A DNA stretch of 64,000 nucleotides from Alphaproteobacteria bacterium (GTDB lineage: Bacteria; Pseudomonadota; Alphaproteobacteria; CACIAM-22H2), in NCBI GenBank assembly GCA_017308135.1, contig JAFKFM010000006.1, positions 623,724-687,723 of the forward strand, written 5' to 3'. Under the pieces are notes generated by a model that was not told the DNA's origin, searched no databases, and was given only the letters and a program-made list of their open reading frames with translations. Both the position numbers and the translations under genes were made by a program. Positions 48,327-58,168 of this stretch are shown here, piece by piece; within the stretch, counting starts at the first letter, position 1; each line of letters begins with the position of its first letter.

Positions 48327-49421
48327 ATGGCCGCGTATCTGATCCGCCGCTTGCTGCTGATCGTGCCCACGCTGCTGGGTATCATGATCGTCAATTTCGC
48401 GATCATTCAAGCGGCCCCCGGCGGACCGATCGACGTGATCATCGCCGAGATGCGCGGCCTGTCGACCGACGCCACGCAGCGCATTTCGGGCACGGGCGGC
48501 ACGGAAGCGCAGCGCCAAACGCGCTCGAGCGGCTCGACGAGCCAGTATCGCGGCGCGCAAGGCATCGATCCCGCCTTGATCGCGCAGCTCGAACGCGAAT
48601 TCGGCTTCGACAAGCCGCCGCTCGAGCGCTTCGTCACGATGATGACGAAATTCCTGACCTTCGATTTCGGCCGATCTTTCTTCAAAGACAGACCGGTCAT
48701 CGATCTGGTCTTGGAGAAAATGCCGGTGTCGATCTCGCTGGGCCTGTGGACCACGTTGATCGTCTATCTCGTGTCGATTCCGCTGGGCATACGCAAAGCG
48801 GTGAAGGACGGCTCGCGCTTCGACATCTGGACGTCGGGCGTCGTCATCGTCGGCTATGCGATCCCCAGCTTCCTGTTCGCGGTGCTGCTGATCGTGCTGT
48901 TCTCCGGTGGGCGGTTCTTCGACTGGTTTCCGCTGCGCGGCATCCTGTCGGATAATTGGCGCACGCTGTCCTGGCCCGCCCTCGCGCTCGACTATATCTG
49001 GCACATGACGCTGCCGGTGCTCGCCATGGTGATCGGCGGCTTCGCCGGCCTGACCATGCTCACCAAGAATTCGTTCCTCGACGAAATCGGCAAGCAATAT
49101 GTCGTGACCGCGCGCGCCAAGGGCTTGACCGAGCATCGCGTGCTTTACGGCCATGTGTTCCGCAACGCGATGCTGATCGTCATCGCCGGGTTCCCCGGCG
49201 CGTTCGTCTCGATCTTTTTCACGGGCTCGCTGCTGATCGAGATCATCTTCAGCCTCGACGGTTTGGGCCTGCTCGGCTTCGAAGCGGCGGTCAATCGCGA
49301 CTATCCGCTGATGTTCGCGACGCTCTATTTCTTCACCCTGCTCGGATTGCTGATGAAGATCGTGTCGGATATCGCCTACACGCTCGTCGATCCGCGCATC
49401 GATTTCGACCGGCGCGGCTAA
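48327..49421 (+). CDS. yejB: YejB-like ABC permease
   Basis: Permease of 364 residues. After the first helix ([20 protein letters not shown]) comes an extended, Thr/Ser/Gly-rich stretch (about 50-80), then [20 protein letters not shown] and the remaining helices. ATPase-contact loop: [26 protein letters not shown]. Ends in [12 protein letters not shown]. Stop and next start share one base (TAATG). Confidence 0.92.
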   Translation: MAAYLIRRLLLIVPTLLGIMIVNFAIIQAAPGGPIDVIIAEMRGLSTDATQRISGTGGTEAQRQTRSSGSTSQYRGAQGIDPALIAQLEREFGFDKPPLERFVTMMTKFLTFDFGRSFFKDRPVIDLVLEKMPVSISLGLWTTLIVYLVSIPLGIRKAVKDGSRFDIWTSGVVIVGYAIPSFLFAVLLIVLFSGGRFFDWFPLRGILSDNWRTLSWPALALDYIWHMTLPVLAMVIGGFAGLTMLTKNSFLDEIGKQYVVTARAKGLTEHRVLYGHVFRNAMLIVIAGFPGAFVSIFFTGSLLIEIIFSLDGLGLLGFEAAVNRDYPLMFATLYFFTLLGLLMKIVSDIAYTLVDPRIDFDRRG

Positions 49422-50461
49422 TGGCTTTCCAAGATCGCCTGTCGCCGCTCAATCGCCGCCGCTTCGCCAATTTCAAGGCGAACCGGCGGGGCTGGTGGTC
49501 GTTCTGGATCTTCGCGGCGTTGTTCGTCGTAACGCTGTTCGCCGAAGTGATCGCGAACGATAAGCCGATCTTCGTGATGTATGACGGCAAGCCGCATATG
49601 CCGATTTTCGTCGCCTATCCCGAAACCGAATTCGGCGGCGATTTCGAAACCGAAGCCGATTATCGTGATCCCGAAGTCGTGCGCCTGATCGCGGAGAAGG
49701 GCGGCTTTATGATTTGGCCGCCGGTGCGGTTTTCGTATCAGACGATCAACCGCAATCTGCCGGTCCCCGCGCCGGCACCGCCTTCGGCGGAAAATTGGCT
49801 GGGTACCGACGATCAGGGCCGCGACGTGGTCGCGCGCCTGATCTACGGCTTCCGCATTTCGGTGCTGTTCGGTTTGACGCTGACGATCCTGTCGTCGATC
49901 GTCGGCGTCGCGGCTGGGGCCGTGCAAGGCTATTACGGCGGCTGGGTCGATCTCCTGTTCCAGCGTTTCATCGAAATCTGGGACGGCCTGCCGCAGCTTT
50001 ATATGCTGATCATCCTGGCCGCCTTCGTGGAGCCGAATTTCTGGTGGCTGCTGGGCCTGCTGCTGCTGTTCCAATGGATGGGCTTGGTCGGCGTGGTACG
50101 CGCGGAATTCCTGCGCGCGCGGAATTTCGATTACGTCCGCGCGGCCAAGGCGCTGGGCGCGTCGGACGCGAGCGTGATGTTCCGCCACGTTCTGCCCAAC
50201 GCGATGGTGGCCACGCTGACCTTCATGCCCTTCATTCTGTCGGGCTCGGTCGTGGCGCTGACCTCGCTCGATTTCCTCGGCTTCGGCCTGCCGCCCGGCT
50301 CGCCGTCGCTGGGCGAATTGCTGGCCCAGGGCAAGGCGAATCTCAATGCCCCTTGGCTCGGCCTCACCGCGTTCTTTACACTAGGCATCATGCTGTCGCT
50401 GCTGATCTTCATCGGCGAAGCGGTGCGCGACGCCTTCGACCCGCGAAAGACATTTCGATGA
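49421..50461 (+). CDS. yejE: YejE-like ABC permease
   Basis: Permease of 346 residues with the long periplasmic loop typical of YejE (about 45-135; IFVMYDGKPHMPIFVAYPETEFGG). Then GTDDQGRDVVARLIYGFRISVL and the contact loop DYVRAAKALGASDASVMFRH. Its TGA overlaps the yejF ATG. Confidence 0.93.
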   Translation: MAFQDRLSPLNRRRFANFKANRRGWWSFWIFAALFVVTLFAEVIANDKPIFVMYDGKPHMPIFVAYPETEFGGDFETEADYRDPEVVRLIAEKGGFMIWPPVRFSYQTINRNLPVPAPAPPSAENWLGTDDQGRDVVARLIYGFRISVLFGLTLTILSSIVGVAAGAVQGYYGGWVDLLFQRFIEIWDGLPQLYMLIILAAFVEPNFWWLLGLLLLFQWMGLVGVVRAEFLRARNFDYVRAAKALGASDASVMFRHVLPNAMVATLTFMPFILSGSVVALTSLDFLGFGLPPGSPSLGELLAQGKANLNAPWLGLTAFFTLGIMLSLLIFIGEAVRDAFDPRKTFR

Positions 50462-52098
50462 GCATCGGCGAAACCTTGCTGCGCGTCAGCGATCTATCGG
50501 TCCAGTTCGAGATGGGCCGGTCGGCGAAATTCACCGCCGTCGATCGCGTGTCGTTCGATCTGCATCGCGGCGAAACGCTCGCACTTGTGGGCGAGTCGGG
50601 CTCGGGCAAGTCGGTCACCGCCTTGTCGGTGCTGCAATTGCTGCCCTATCCGCTCGCCTCGCATCCGTCGGGCAAGATCGAATATCGCGGCGAGGAATTG
50701 CTGGGGGCGGGCGAAGGGCGCTTGCGCGAAGTGCGCGGCAATCGCATCGCGATGATCTTCCAGGAGCCGATGACCTCGCTCAATCCGCTCCACACGATCG
50801 AGAAGCAGATCGGCGAAGCGCTGACGATCCATAAGGGTTTGAGCCGCGAGGCGGCGCGCGCGCGCATCGTCGAGTTGCTGGAACTCGTCGGCTTGGGCGC
50901 GCAAGCCAAACAGCGCCTCGACGCCTATCCGCATCAATTGTCGGGCGGGCAGCGCCAGCGCGTGATGATCGCGATGGCGCTCGCCAACGAACCCGACATT
51001 CTGATCGCGGACGAGCCGACGACCGCCGTCGACGTGACGATCCAGGCGCAGTTGCTGAAACTCCTCAAGGAGCTTCAGGAAAAACTCGGCATGGCGATCC
51101 TGTTCATCACCCATGATCTGGGCGTGGTGCGCCGCTTGGCGCATCGCGTAGCGGTGATGAACAAGGGCCGCATCGTCGAAGCGGGCCCGGTGGCCGAGGT
51201 GTTCGGGCAGCCGCAGCACGACTATACGCGCCATCTTTTGGCCGCCGAGCCCAAGGGCAAGGCGGGGCCGCGCGACGCCAAAGCGCGCACGGTCCTGCGC
51301 GGCGGCGACATCAAGGTGTGGTTCCCGATCAAAGCGGGCGTGTTCCGCCGCACGATCGGCCATGTGAAGGCGGTCGACGGGATCGACGTGAATTTGAAGG
51401 CGGGGCATACGCTGGGCGTGGTTGGCGAGTCCGGCTCGGGCAAGACGACGCTGGGCCTGGCATTGCTGCGGTTGGAACGTGCCGAAGGCGCCATCGAATT
51501 CGACGGACGCGATATCGTGGCCTTGCGCGGGGGCGATCTGCGGCCCTTGCGCAAGGAAATGCAGATCGTTTTCCAAGACCCTTACGGGTCGCTATCCCCG
51601 CGCATGTCGGTGGCGGAGATCGTCGCCGAAGGCTTGGCGATTCACGAGCCGGGTTTGAGCGACGCCGAGCGCGATGCGCGCGTCGTCGCGGCACTCACCG
51701 AAGTCCGCCTCGATCCCACGACGCGCCATCGTTATCCGCACGAGTTCTCGGGCGGGCAGCGTCAGCGCATCGCGATCGCGCGCGCCTTGGTGCTGAAGCC
51801 CAAGCTCGTCGTGCTCGACGAGCCGACCTCGGCGCTGGATATGTCGGTGCAGGCACAGATCGTCGATCTGCTGCGTGAACTTCAGGCCAAGCATGGCCTC
51901 GCTTACGTGTTCATCAGCCACGATCTGAAGGTCGTGCGCGCCTTGGCGGACGACGTGCTGGTGATGAAGGACGGCAAGGCGGTCGAACACGGGCCCGCCG
52001 CGCAGATCTTCGATTCACCCCAAGCGCCCTATACCAAGGCGCTGATGGCGGCCGCGTTCGAACACAAGGTCGTCGAGGGTGCTGGGATGCGCACGTGA
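50458..52098 (+). CDS. yejF: YejF-like ABC ATPase, two fused domains
   Basis: Protein of 546 residues with two ATPase domains. First: [39 protein letters not shown]; second: [40 protein letters not shown]. The first Walker B ends TAVD where TALD is usual. It energises YejBE. The next gene starts within its stop (GTGA). Confidence 0.93.
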   Translation: MSIGETLLRVSDLSVQFEMGRSAKFTAVDRVSFDLHRGETLALVGESGSGKSVTALSVLQLLPYPLASHPSGKIEYRGEELLGAGEGRLREVRGNRIAMIFQEPMTSLNPLHTIEKQIGEALTIHKGLSREAARARIVELLELVGLGAQAKQRLDAYPHQLSGGQRQRVMIAMALANEPDILIADEPTTAVDVTIQAQLLKLLKELQEKLGMAILFITHDLGVVRRLAHRVAVMNKGRIVEAGPVAEVFGQPQHDYTRHLLAAEPKGKAGPRDAKARTVLRGGDIKVWFPIKAGVFRRTIGHVKAVDGIDVNLKAGHTLGVVGESGSGKTTLGLALLRLERAEGAIEFDGRDIVALRGGDLRPLRKEMQIVFQDPYGSLSPRMSVAEIVAEGLAIHEPGLSDAERDARVVAALTEVRLDPTTRHRYPHEFSGGQRQRIAIARALVLKPKLVVLDEPTSALDMSVQAQIVDLLRELQAKHGLAYVFISHDLKVVRALADDVLVMKDGKAVEHGPAAQIFDSPQAPYTKALMAAAFEHKVVEGAGMRT

Positions 52099-53024
52099 AG
52101 CTGCTGTTCCTGTCGGAATCCGACCGCGCGGAAATCTGGCGGCCGGTGCTGAAGCGTTTGGCGCCCGAGCTTGAGTTCGTGCGATGGCCCGACGTGCCCG
52201 ATCCCGAAGCGATCGAATTCGCCGCCGTGTGGAAATATCCGCCGGGCGAATTGAAGCGCTATCCGAATTTGAAGCTCGTCGCGTCGCTGGGGGCCGGTAT
52301 CGACCATTTGGTCGGCGATCCGGAATTCCCGGCGCATATCCCGTTCGTGCGCTTGACCGATCCCACGCTGACCGCGGGCATGATCGAATACGCGCTGTAT
52401 GGCGTGCTGCGCCATCACCGGCAAATGCGCGCTTATGCCGCATACCAGCGCGAAGGGCGGTGGAAGCCGCTGCCCGCGCCGGTCACATCGGCCTGCCGCG
52501 TGGGCGTGGCGGGGACGGGCGAGATCGGCGGTGCCGTCGCGCAGGCGGTCAAAGGCTTGGGCTTCGACGTCGCCGGCTGGTCGCGCACGGGACGCGGCCC
52601 CGAAGGTTTACGCATGTATGCCGGGGAAGCGGGCTGGATCCCGTTCCTGCAGCGCTGCGACATTCTGATCTGCGTTCTGCCGCTGACGGCGGCGACGCGC
52701 GGATTGCTGAATGCGCGGGCATTCGCGGCGATGCCCAAAGGAAGTGCGGTCATCAATATCGCGCGTGGCGGTCATGTCGTGGACGCGGATTTGGTCGCAG
52801 CGCTCGATTCCGGGCACCTGAATTACGCGCTGCTCGACGTGACCAGCCCGGAGCCGCTGCCGCCCGGCCATGCGTTTTGGACGCATGAAAAGGTCGAAAT
52901 AACGCCCCATATCGCCAGCCTGACCAACGCCGAAACGGCCGCCCCGCAGATCGTGGACAATATCCGGTCCTATTTGGCGGGTAAGCCGCTCCGGAATCTG
53001 GTCGATCGAACCCAGGGCTATTGA
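52095..53024 (+). CDS. ghrA: D-isomer 2-hydroxyacid dehydrogenase (GhrA-like)
   Basis: NAD(P)H-dependent reductase of 309 residues, probably for glyoxylate or hydroxypyruvate. Seen: SLGAGIDHLVGDP, nucleotide fold GVAGTGEIGGAVAQAVKGLG, VINIARGGHVVDADLVAALD with the substrate Arg, and the catalytic Glu and His around DVTSPEPLP and ITPHIAS. GTG start at 52095 overlaps the yejF stop, so it rides on that operon; the functional link to peptide uptake is unclear. Confidence 0.85.
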   Translation: MKLLFLSESDRAEIWRPVLKRLAPELEFVRWPDVPDPEAIEFAAVWKYPPGELKRYPNLKLVASLGAGIDHLVGDPEFPAHIPFVRLTDPTLTAGMIEYALYGVLRHHRQMRAYAAYQREGRWKPLPAPVTSACRVGVAGTGEIGGAVAQAVKGLGFDVAGWSRTGRGPEGLRMYAGEAGWIPFLQRCDILICVLPLTAATRGLLNARAFAAMPKGSAVINIARGGHVVDADLVAALDSGHLNYALLDVTSPEPLPPGHAFWTHEKVEITPHIASLTNAETAAPQIVDNIRSYLAGKPLRNLVDRTQGY

Positions 53025-53125
53025 CTACCCGAATGAGTCCTGCGAGTTAACGCCATCGGCCCGAAGCCCCCCGTTCCGGCCCGGGAAACCTGATTCGCGA
53101 AGCGCACGGCAACCAGCCGAACCGA

Positions 53126-54115
53126 ATGTCCGACGCCGCCACCAAGAACGAACCGCCTGCCGAACTTCCGCCACCGAAAAAAGCGGATAAGAGCAAGCAA
53201 TTCGCCTTCGATCATGCCGTCTTCCAGGTGAAGGGGGCGTATTTCGGATTCGGCAAGGATGGCGACACGGTGTGCCTGCATGTGCCGCTGGGCGACATCA
53301 TGGCCGCGTTGCCGCTCGACGCGGTGCTGATCCAGTTCAAGATCGACAAGGACAGCGAGGACGCCAAGCTCCTCGAGGTCGTCCAGAAGTCGATGAAGTA
53401 CGTGCGCCGGATCGAGCCGGGCGATTCGATCCCCGCCGAAATTCTCGACGGCACGGCGTCGTGGCGCGTGGAGCCGCATCACGTCGCGCGCGCCAATGCG
53501 CGCATCTCGGTCTCGATCCTTTCGTGGATCAACGGCAAGCCGGTCGAATTCGGCGACGCGCACCAGCTCGAATCCATCGCGAACAACCCGGAGACCAAGA
53601 AGAAGGTCCAGGAAGCGTTCGAGCTGCTGGCCGAGAAATTGGGCTTGGGCCGCGCCAACAAGAATCAGGTTGTCGACAAGATCGAACAGCTCGCCAAGGA
53701 AAGCGCCTATATCGAAGCGCTGCGCGAGCGTTTCACCGATATTCAAAAGGTCTATACGGGCTTCAACATCCTGCACAACATCTACAAGCGCGAGCGCGGC
53801 GTGCAGGAAGAAATCGGCCGTATCCGTATTCTGATGAAGAAGCCGGTCGACGATATCTCCGGCATTCTGCTGCAGGTCGACGCGAACACGGGCGAAGTCT
53901 TCAACGTGCTGAAGCGCTTGCCCGAAGTGATCTCCTATATCCGCGAAAAGCGCGACGAGCTGCATCAGCGTTTCATGCTGTGGGACGATATTTTGCCGGC
54001 GTGGAAAAGCATGCCGATGGAACGCGACGGGCGCATCGACAAGCTGGTCCGCACGACCTATCGTTTCGTCGCGCGCCATTTCCCGCAGGATTCCGAGTGG
54101 AGCCTGATGCGCTGA
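53126..54115 (+). CDS. Cytosolic protein of unknown function before sppA-ihfB
   Basis: Protein of 329 residues with no signal peptide or membrane helix and no motif I recognise. The proline-rich start (EPPAELPPPKKADKSK) is followed by a mixed alpha/beta region with GKDGDTVCLHVPLGDIMAALP, and a long helical C-terminal half with LRERFTDIQKVYTGFNILHN. It lies 22 nt before sppA on the same strand and may be part of that operon. Sequence looks well conserved in character (few low-complexity tracts), so likely a real, lineage-specific gene. Confidence 0.65.
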   Translation: MSDAATKNEPPAELPPPKKADKSKQFAFDHAVFQVKGAYFGFGKDGDTVCLHVPLGDIMAALPLDAVLIQFKIDKDSEDAKLLEVVQKSMKYVRRIEPGDSIPAEILDGTASWRVEPHHVARANARISVSILSWINGKPVEFGDAHQLESIANNPETKKKVQEAFELLAEKLGLGRANKNQVVDKIEQLAKESAYIEALRERFTDIQKVYTGFNILHNIYKRERGVQEEIGRIRILMKKPVDDISGILLQVDANTGEVFNVLKRLPEVISYIREKRDELHQRFMLWDDILPAWKSMPMERDGRIDKLVRTTYRFVARHFPQDSEWSLMR

Positions 54116-54137
54116 GTTTGGGCGCGTAGAGGATTCG

Positions 54138-55064
54138 ATGACCGACCCCGAATTGATCGTCGATCGCCGGCGTTTGCGCCGCTCGCGTTCGTTGTGGCGC
54201 GCGGCCGCCGTCGTTTTCGGCCTCGGCGTCGTCGGCGTCGCGGTCGGGCGCAGCGATCTGGTGCGCGAGTTCAGCCCCTATGTCGCCGAGTTGCGCGTCG
54301 CGGGCATGATCGTGCAGGACCAGGATCTGCTCGACGCGGTCGAGGATGTGATGGCGCGCGACCAGGCCAAGGCGCTGGTGTTGCGGATCGACAGCCCCGG
54401 CGGCACGGTCGTGGGCGGCGAAAGCCTCTATCACGCGATCCGCAAAGTCGCGGCCGATAAGCCGGTCGTCGCCGTGATGGGCGAGATGGCGGCGTCGGGC
54501 GGCTATATGGTCGCGATCGCCGCCGATCGGATTTACGCGCGCGAAGGCACGATCACCGGCTCGATCGGTGTGATTTTGCAAACGACCGACGTGACGGGGC
54601 TCCTCGACAAGCTGGGCGTATCGGCCGAGGCGATCAAATCCGCCCCCTTGAAGGCCGTGCCGTCGCCCTTCGAGAAATTGACCGACGACGGCCGCCGCGC
54701 GACCCAAGGTCTGGTCGACGACATGTACGCGATGTTCGTCGGCATGGTCGCCGAACGGCGCGGTTTCGACGCCGAAAAGGCCAAGGAACTGGCCGATGGA
54801 CGGGTTTTCACCGGCCGGCAGGCCGCCGCCAACGGCTTGATCGACGGGATCGGGGGCCTGGCCGAGGCCCGCGCCTGGCTCGACGAAAAAGGCGTTTCGG
54901 CCGATCTGCCGTCCCGGGAAATCCGGGTTTCGCGCGAGGATGAATGGTTCGGCGGGGCCGCCAAGGGGGCGATTCGGGCCATTTTCGGAAAAACCTATCT
55001 TCCCGAACGGCTTACGCTTGACGGGCTGGTGGCGGTCTGGCACCCTGAATTACGTATTCGTTAG
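54138..55064 (+). CDS. sppA: Signal peptide peptidase SppA (short form)
   Basis: Membrane-anchored serine protease of 308 residues degrading cleaved signal peptides. One N-terminal helix (about 21-40), then RIDSPGGTVVGGESLYHAIR, the nucleophile serine in MAASGGYMVAIAAD and ITGSIGVILQ. The short single-domain form is usual in alphaproteobacteria. Followed 24 nt later by ihfB. Confidence 0.93.
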   Translation: MTDPELIVDRRRLRRSRSLWRAAAVVFGLGVVGVAVGRSDLVREFSPYVAELRVAGMIVQDQDLLDAVEDVMARDQAKALVLRIDSPGGTVVGGESLYHAIRKVAADKPVVAVMGEMAASGGYMVAIAADRIYAREGTITGSIGVILQTTDVTGLLDKLGVSAEAIKSAPLKAVPSPFEKLTDDGRRATQGLVDDMYAMFVGMVAERRGFDAEKAKELADGRVFTGRQAAANGLIDGIGGLAEARAWLDEKGVSADLPSREIRVSREDEWFGGAAKGAIRAIFGKTYLPERLTLDGLVAVWHPELRIR

Positions 55065-55088
55065 CGATTTCAACAGGGTGTTGGGGCG

Positions 55089-55385
55089 ATGACCAAATCC
55101 GAGCTGATTTTGCGCCTGGCCGAGCTCAACCCGCACCTTTATCAGCGCGATGTCGAGCGTATCGTCTCGACCGTGTTCGATGAAGTCGCCGCCGCTTTGG
55201 CCCGCGGCCATCGCGTGGAACTACGCGGTTTCGGCGCGTTCTCGGTCAAGCGTCGCGGCTCGCGCACCGGCCGCAATCCGCGCACCGGCACCTCGGTCGA
55301 GGTTTCGGAAAAGCATATCCCGTTCTTCAAGACGGGTAAGGAATTGCGCGAAAAGCTGAACGAACAGCCCAAGCCGGCCGCCTGA
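55089..55385 (+). CDS. ihfB: Integration host factor beta subunit
   Basis: DNA-bending architectural protein of 98 residues acting as a heterodimer with IHF alpha. Seen: [26 protein letters not shown], the beta arm [12 protein letters not shown] with the intercalating proline, and [13 protein letters not shown]. It can assist sigma-54 promoters such as those proposed for glnK and amtB. Confidence 0.96.
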   Translation: MTKSELILRLAELNPHLYQRDVERIVSTVFDEVAAALARGHRVELRGFGAFSVKRRGSRTGRNPRTGTSVEVSEKHIPFFKTGKELREKLNEQPKPAA

Positions 55386-55404
55386 TCGGGCGGGGCGGCA
55401 CCCC

Positions 55405-55746
55405 TTGCGCACGCTCTATTGGATTTTGGCGGGAACGCTCGCGGCGCTCGCGGGGTTATTCGCGCTCAATAATCGCGGCGAGTTGACCGTCGATCTGTGG
55501 CCGCTCGGGCCGCAAACGCAAATGCCGGTCTTCGTGGCGCTGGTGGGCGCCCTCTATATCGGTTTCCTGTTCGGGGCGGTTGTCGCGTGGCTGGCGGGCG
55601 GGGCGTCCCGCAAGCGTGCGCGCGAAATGGCGCGCAAAGCCGCCACGCTCGACATCGAGCTTCGGGAATTGAAGGCACGGCAAGCCGGTGTGACGAGCGA
55701 AACGCCGCAACCGCCGATTCCCCTGCCGCCCGGCTCGCCCTTCTAA
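55405..55746 (+). CDS. LapA/DUF1049-like membrane protein
   Basis: Protein of 113 residues with two N-terminal helices (about 3-22 and 42-65), then a charged helix and a proline-rich tail. The NNRGELTVDLWPLG stretch between the helices fits the LapA (YciS) family, which helps control lipopolysaccharide synthesis in enterobacteria. A TTG at 55405 is the best start, behind GGCGGGGCGG. Converges with the deacetylase gene, overlapping by 4 nt. Confidence 0.75.
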   Translation: MRTLYWILAGTLAALAGLFALNNRGELTVDLWPLGPQTQMPVFVALVGALYIGFLFGAVVAWLAGGASRKRAREMARKAATLDIELRELKARQAGVTSETPQPPIPLPPGSPF

Positions 55747-56636
55747 ACGATCGTTCCATCCGGCAGCGACAGCGCGTGGCGCGCGATCTCGCCGGTACGC
55801 GCCAGCCAAATCGCGTCGCGATGCTGGGCGATATGCGCCAGCACGCGGCGCAAATGCAGCAAGCGAAACGGCACGCCCACCAGATAAGGGTGGAGCGACA
55901 AATTGAACACCAGCGGGCGCTGGGCCGACAGACGTCGCATTTCGTCGAACATATCGATCACCGCATCGGCCCACACGGCGGGCGGCCATTTCGCCCCCAT
56001 CAGGCACGGCAGATCGTTGGTGTGGCGCGCATAGGGGATCGACAGCAGTTTTTTGCCGCTGCGCGTGGCGAGGAAATGCGGCTGGTCGTCGGCGGGCCAA
56101 TCCATCGTGTAGCGATAGCCCGCTTCGGCCAGTAGGTCGGGTGTGACGCGCGTTTCCGAAACCCACGGCCCCATCCAGCCTTGCGGCGGCGCGCCTTCCT
56201 CGGCGGCGATGCGTTCGCGGCATGCGGCGAGCAACGCGGCTTCGCCCGCTTCGTCCATCGACGATTGGCGCTCCGCATTCGTGCGGCCATGGCCGACGAT
56301 CTCCGCCTTGCAGGCGCGCAAGGCTTTCGGAATCGCGGGCGCTTCGTCGTAAGTGGCGGTGTTCATCAACGCGCTGATCGGAAATCCGTCGAGCGCGTCG
56401 AGCACGTTCCAGATGCCCACGCGATTGCCATAATCGCGCCAGGCGAAGTTCTGCACGTCCGGCTCGGGCTGCTTGGGGGCCAACTCCGGCCCCATGCCCT
56501 CGCCGAACGGAAAGACTTCGACATTGAGTGCCACATAGACCGCCAAACGCTTGCCACCGGGCCACGACCAATCGGGCCGGTCGACCAAGGCGGAGTAGGG
56601 ATAGCGGCCGTGGCTCGTCAGTTTTTCAAACGCCAT
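55743..56636 (-). CDS. Polysaccharide deacetylase-family (PuuE-like) hydrolase
   Basis: Protein of 297 residues with a NodB-like deacetylase barrel: VALNVEVFPFGEG, GIWNVLDAL, EIVGHGRTNAERQSSM, and HPYLVGVPFRLLHLRR. This branch includes metal-poor allantoinases (PuuE) acting on small cyclic amides rather than sugars. Starts inside the end of the flavoprotein gene (11-nt overlap), so the two are cotranscribed. Confidence 0.8.
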   Translation of the reverse strand: MAFEKLTSHGRYPYSALVDRPDWSWPGGKRLAVYVALNVEVFPFGEGMGPELAPKQPEPDVQNFAWRDYGNRVGIWNVLDALDGFPISALMNTATYDEAPAIPKALRACKAEIVGHGRTNAERQSSMDEAGEAALLAACRERIAAEEGAPPQGWMGPWVSETRVTPDLLAEAGYRYTMDWPADDQPHFLATRSGKKLLSIPYARHTNDLPCLMGAKWPPAVWADAVIDMFDEMRRLSAQRPLVFNLSLHPYLVGVPFRLLHLRRVLAHIAQHRDAIWLARTGEIARHALSLPDGTIV

Positions 56637-58056
56637 TCGGAATCTCGTCGTGATCGCCGTTCAGGAACTGACGATACGCCGCTTCCGCTTGGTCGAGGAA
56701 CAAGGTTCGCGTGACACCCGCCACGATGCGCGGCGCGATGTATTTCATTCCGCTGTTCGATGCCGAGACGGGGCCGAGGCTCATCACCGACGCGCGGGTG
56801 ATGTTGAAGATGCGCTTGAGATAGGGGGCGGCCCCAGGCGTTTTCTCCAGCATCTCGCCGTTCGGGCCGAGATATAGGAAGTTCCCGAGGCGCGCATCCG
56901 CCATATCGGGCGGCGGGGCGTAGCGATCCTTCCACAACGCCGCGTGTTCGCGGAGCGCGGCGTATTCGGGCCGCTGGGCGATATCGACGTAAAGCCCCGT
57001 CGCGACGATCGCGAAATCGTATTCGCGTTTTTGCGCGCCGCTCGTCACCACGATCGTCTTGCCGTCGGGGCTTTCGACCTTGTCCCACGGTGTGGACGGG
57101 CACAGCTTGAAACCGGCCTGCGCCATCGCGCGATCATAGGTCGGCTTGGGCGGCGGCTGGCCGATGGCGTAAAGCCTTCGCATATAGGCCCAGCGTTGCG
57201 CGTCGGGCAGGGCCGCGAAATGGGATAGGAAGCCCGGATACTCCATCCAGCGGCGCGGATTCTGCCGGGGCAATTGCGCGCGTCGGAAACACAGATCCGC
57301 ACTCGCCGCCCCCGCTTCGAGTGCGGCGGTGGCGTTGTCGAAAGCGGACGCGCCGGCCCCCAGAATACCGATGCGTTTGCCCTTCAACGTCGCGAAGTCG
57401 ATCGCATCGTTGGTGTGGGCGTAAAGCGACGCGGGCAATGCGGTGCGGATGAAATCGGGGATCGTGCGCCCGCCCGAACCTTCGGCGCCCATCGCCATCA
57501 CGACGGTCGAGGCATAGAACACCTTGTCGCCGTCGGGCGTGGCGAAGGTCAGCTTGAACAGCGTGTCGCCCAGTGGCTCGATGCGCGTGCAGTCGTGGCG
57601 GTTATGGACGACCGCGCCGGTCACGTGGCGATACCAGCGCAAATATTCCATCCAGGTCGGGCGCGGGATGCGGAACAGCGCGTCCCATGCCGCTGCGCCG
57701 TATTTCGCCTCGTACCAGGACCGCACGCCCAGCGATGGAATGCCGAACTCGGGCCCGGTCAGATCCTTGGGCGTGCGCAGCATCGACATGCGCGCGAAGC
57801 TCATCCACGGGCCTTCGAAGCCTTCCTCGGCGCGATCGAAGCAGGCGATGCGCGCGACCCCTTCGCGCTTCAAGCCGAAGGCGAGGGCGAGTCCGTATTG
57901 CCCCGCGCCGACGATGGCGCAATCCAACGCGACCTTGCCGTCGGGGGCGAGAACGGGCGCGACCCAATCGCGCTTGGGATAGGCGACGATGTCGAGATCG
58001 CGCGCGATTCGCGCTTCGAGGGCGGGAAGTCCTTCGATATCGGTCTGGGCGGGCAT
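56626..58056 (-). CDS. NAD(P)/FAD-dependent monooxygenase-like protein
   Basis: Flavoprotein of 476 residues. The FAD fold is at about 46-60 (CAIVGAGQYGLALAF) and the NADP fold further on (IGILGAGASAFDNATAA); ATG-like FAIVATGLYVD supports a class B flavin monooxygenase or N-hydroxylase relation. Substrate unknown. The ATG at 58054-58056 follows GGAGTGACCG. Paired with the deacetylase gene, divergent from the ornithine-cyclodeaminase-like gene. Confidence 0.75.
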   Translation of the reverse strand: MPAQTDIEGLPALEARIARDLDIVAYPKRDWVAPVLAPDGKVALDCAIVGAGQYGLALAFGLKREGVARIACFDRAEEGFEGPWMSFARMSMLRTPKDLTGPEFGIPSLGVRSWYEAKYGAAAWDALFRIPRPTWMEYLRWYRHVTGAVVHNRHDCTRIEPLGDTLFKLTFATPDGDKVFYASTVVMAMGAEGSGGRTIPDFIRTALPASLYAHTNDAIDFATLKGKRIGILGAGASAFDNATAALEAGAASADLCFRRAQLPRQNPRRWMEYPGFLSHFAALPDAQRWAYMRRLYAIGQPPPKPTYDRAMAQAGFKLCPSTPWDKVESPDGKTIVVTSGAQKREYDFAIVATGLYVDIAQRPEYAALREHAALWKDRYAPPPDMADARLGNFLYLGPNGEMLEKTPGAAPYLKRIFNITRASVMSLGPVSASNSGMKYIAPRIVAGVTRTLFLDQAEAAYRQFLNGDHDEIPNGV

Positions 58057-58168
58057 TCGGTCACTCCGTTGGACCGCACTTGCCAGCAAGCGACATGCCA
58101 TCCGTGCATGCGGCGCGGAGATTGCTATATTTCGGCCTGAGCGGATTCAATCGCAGCGGAGCAATCGG

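Noticed and set aside
46392-49154. Minus-strand open frame of 920 codons
   Set aside because: Antisense to yejA and yejB, with no recognisable motif and no plausible start context.
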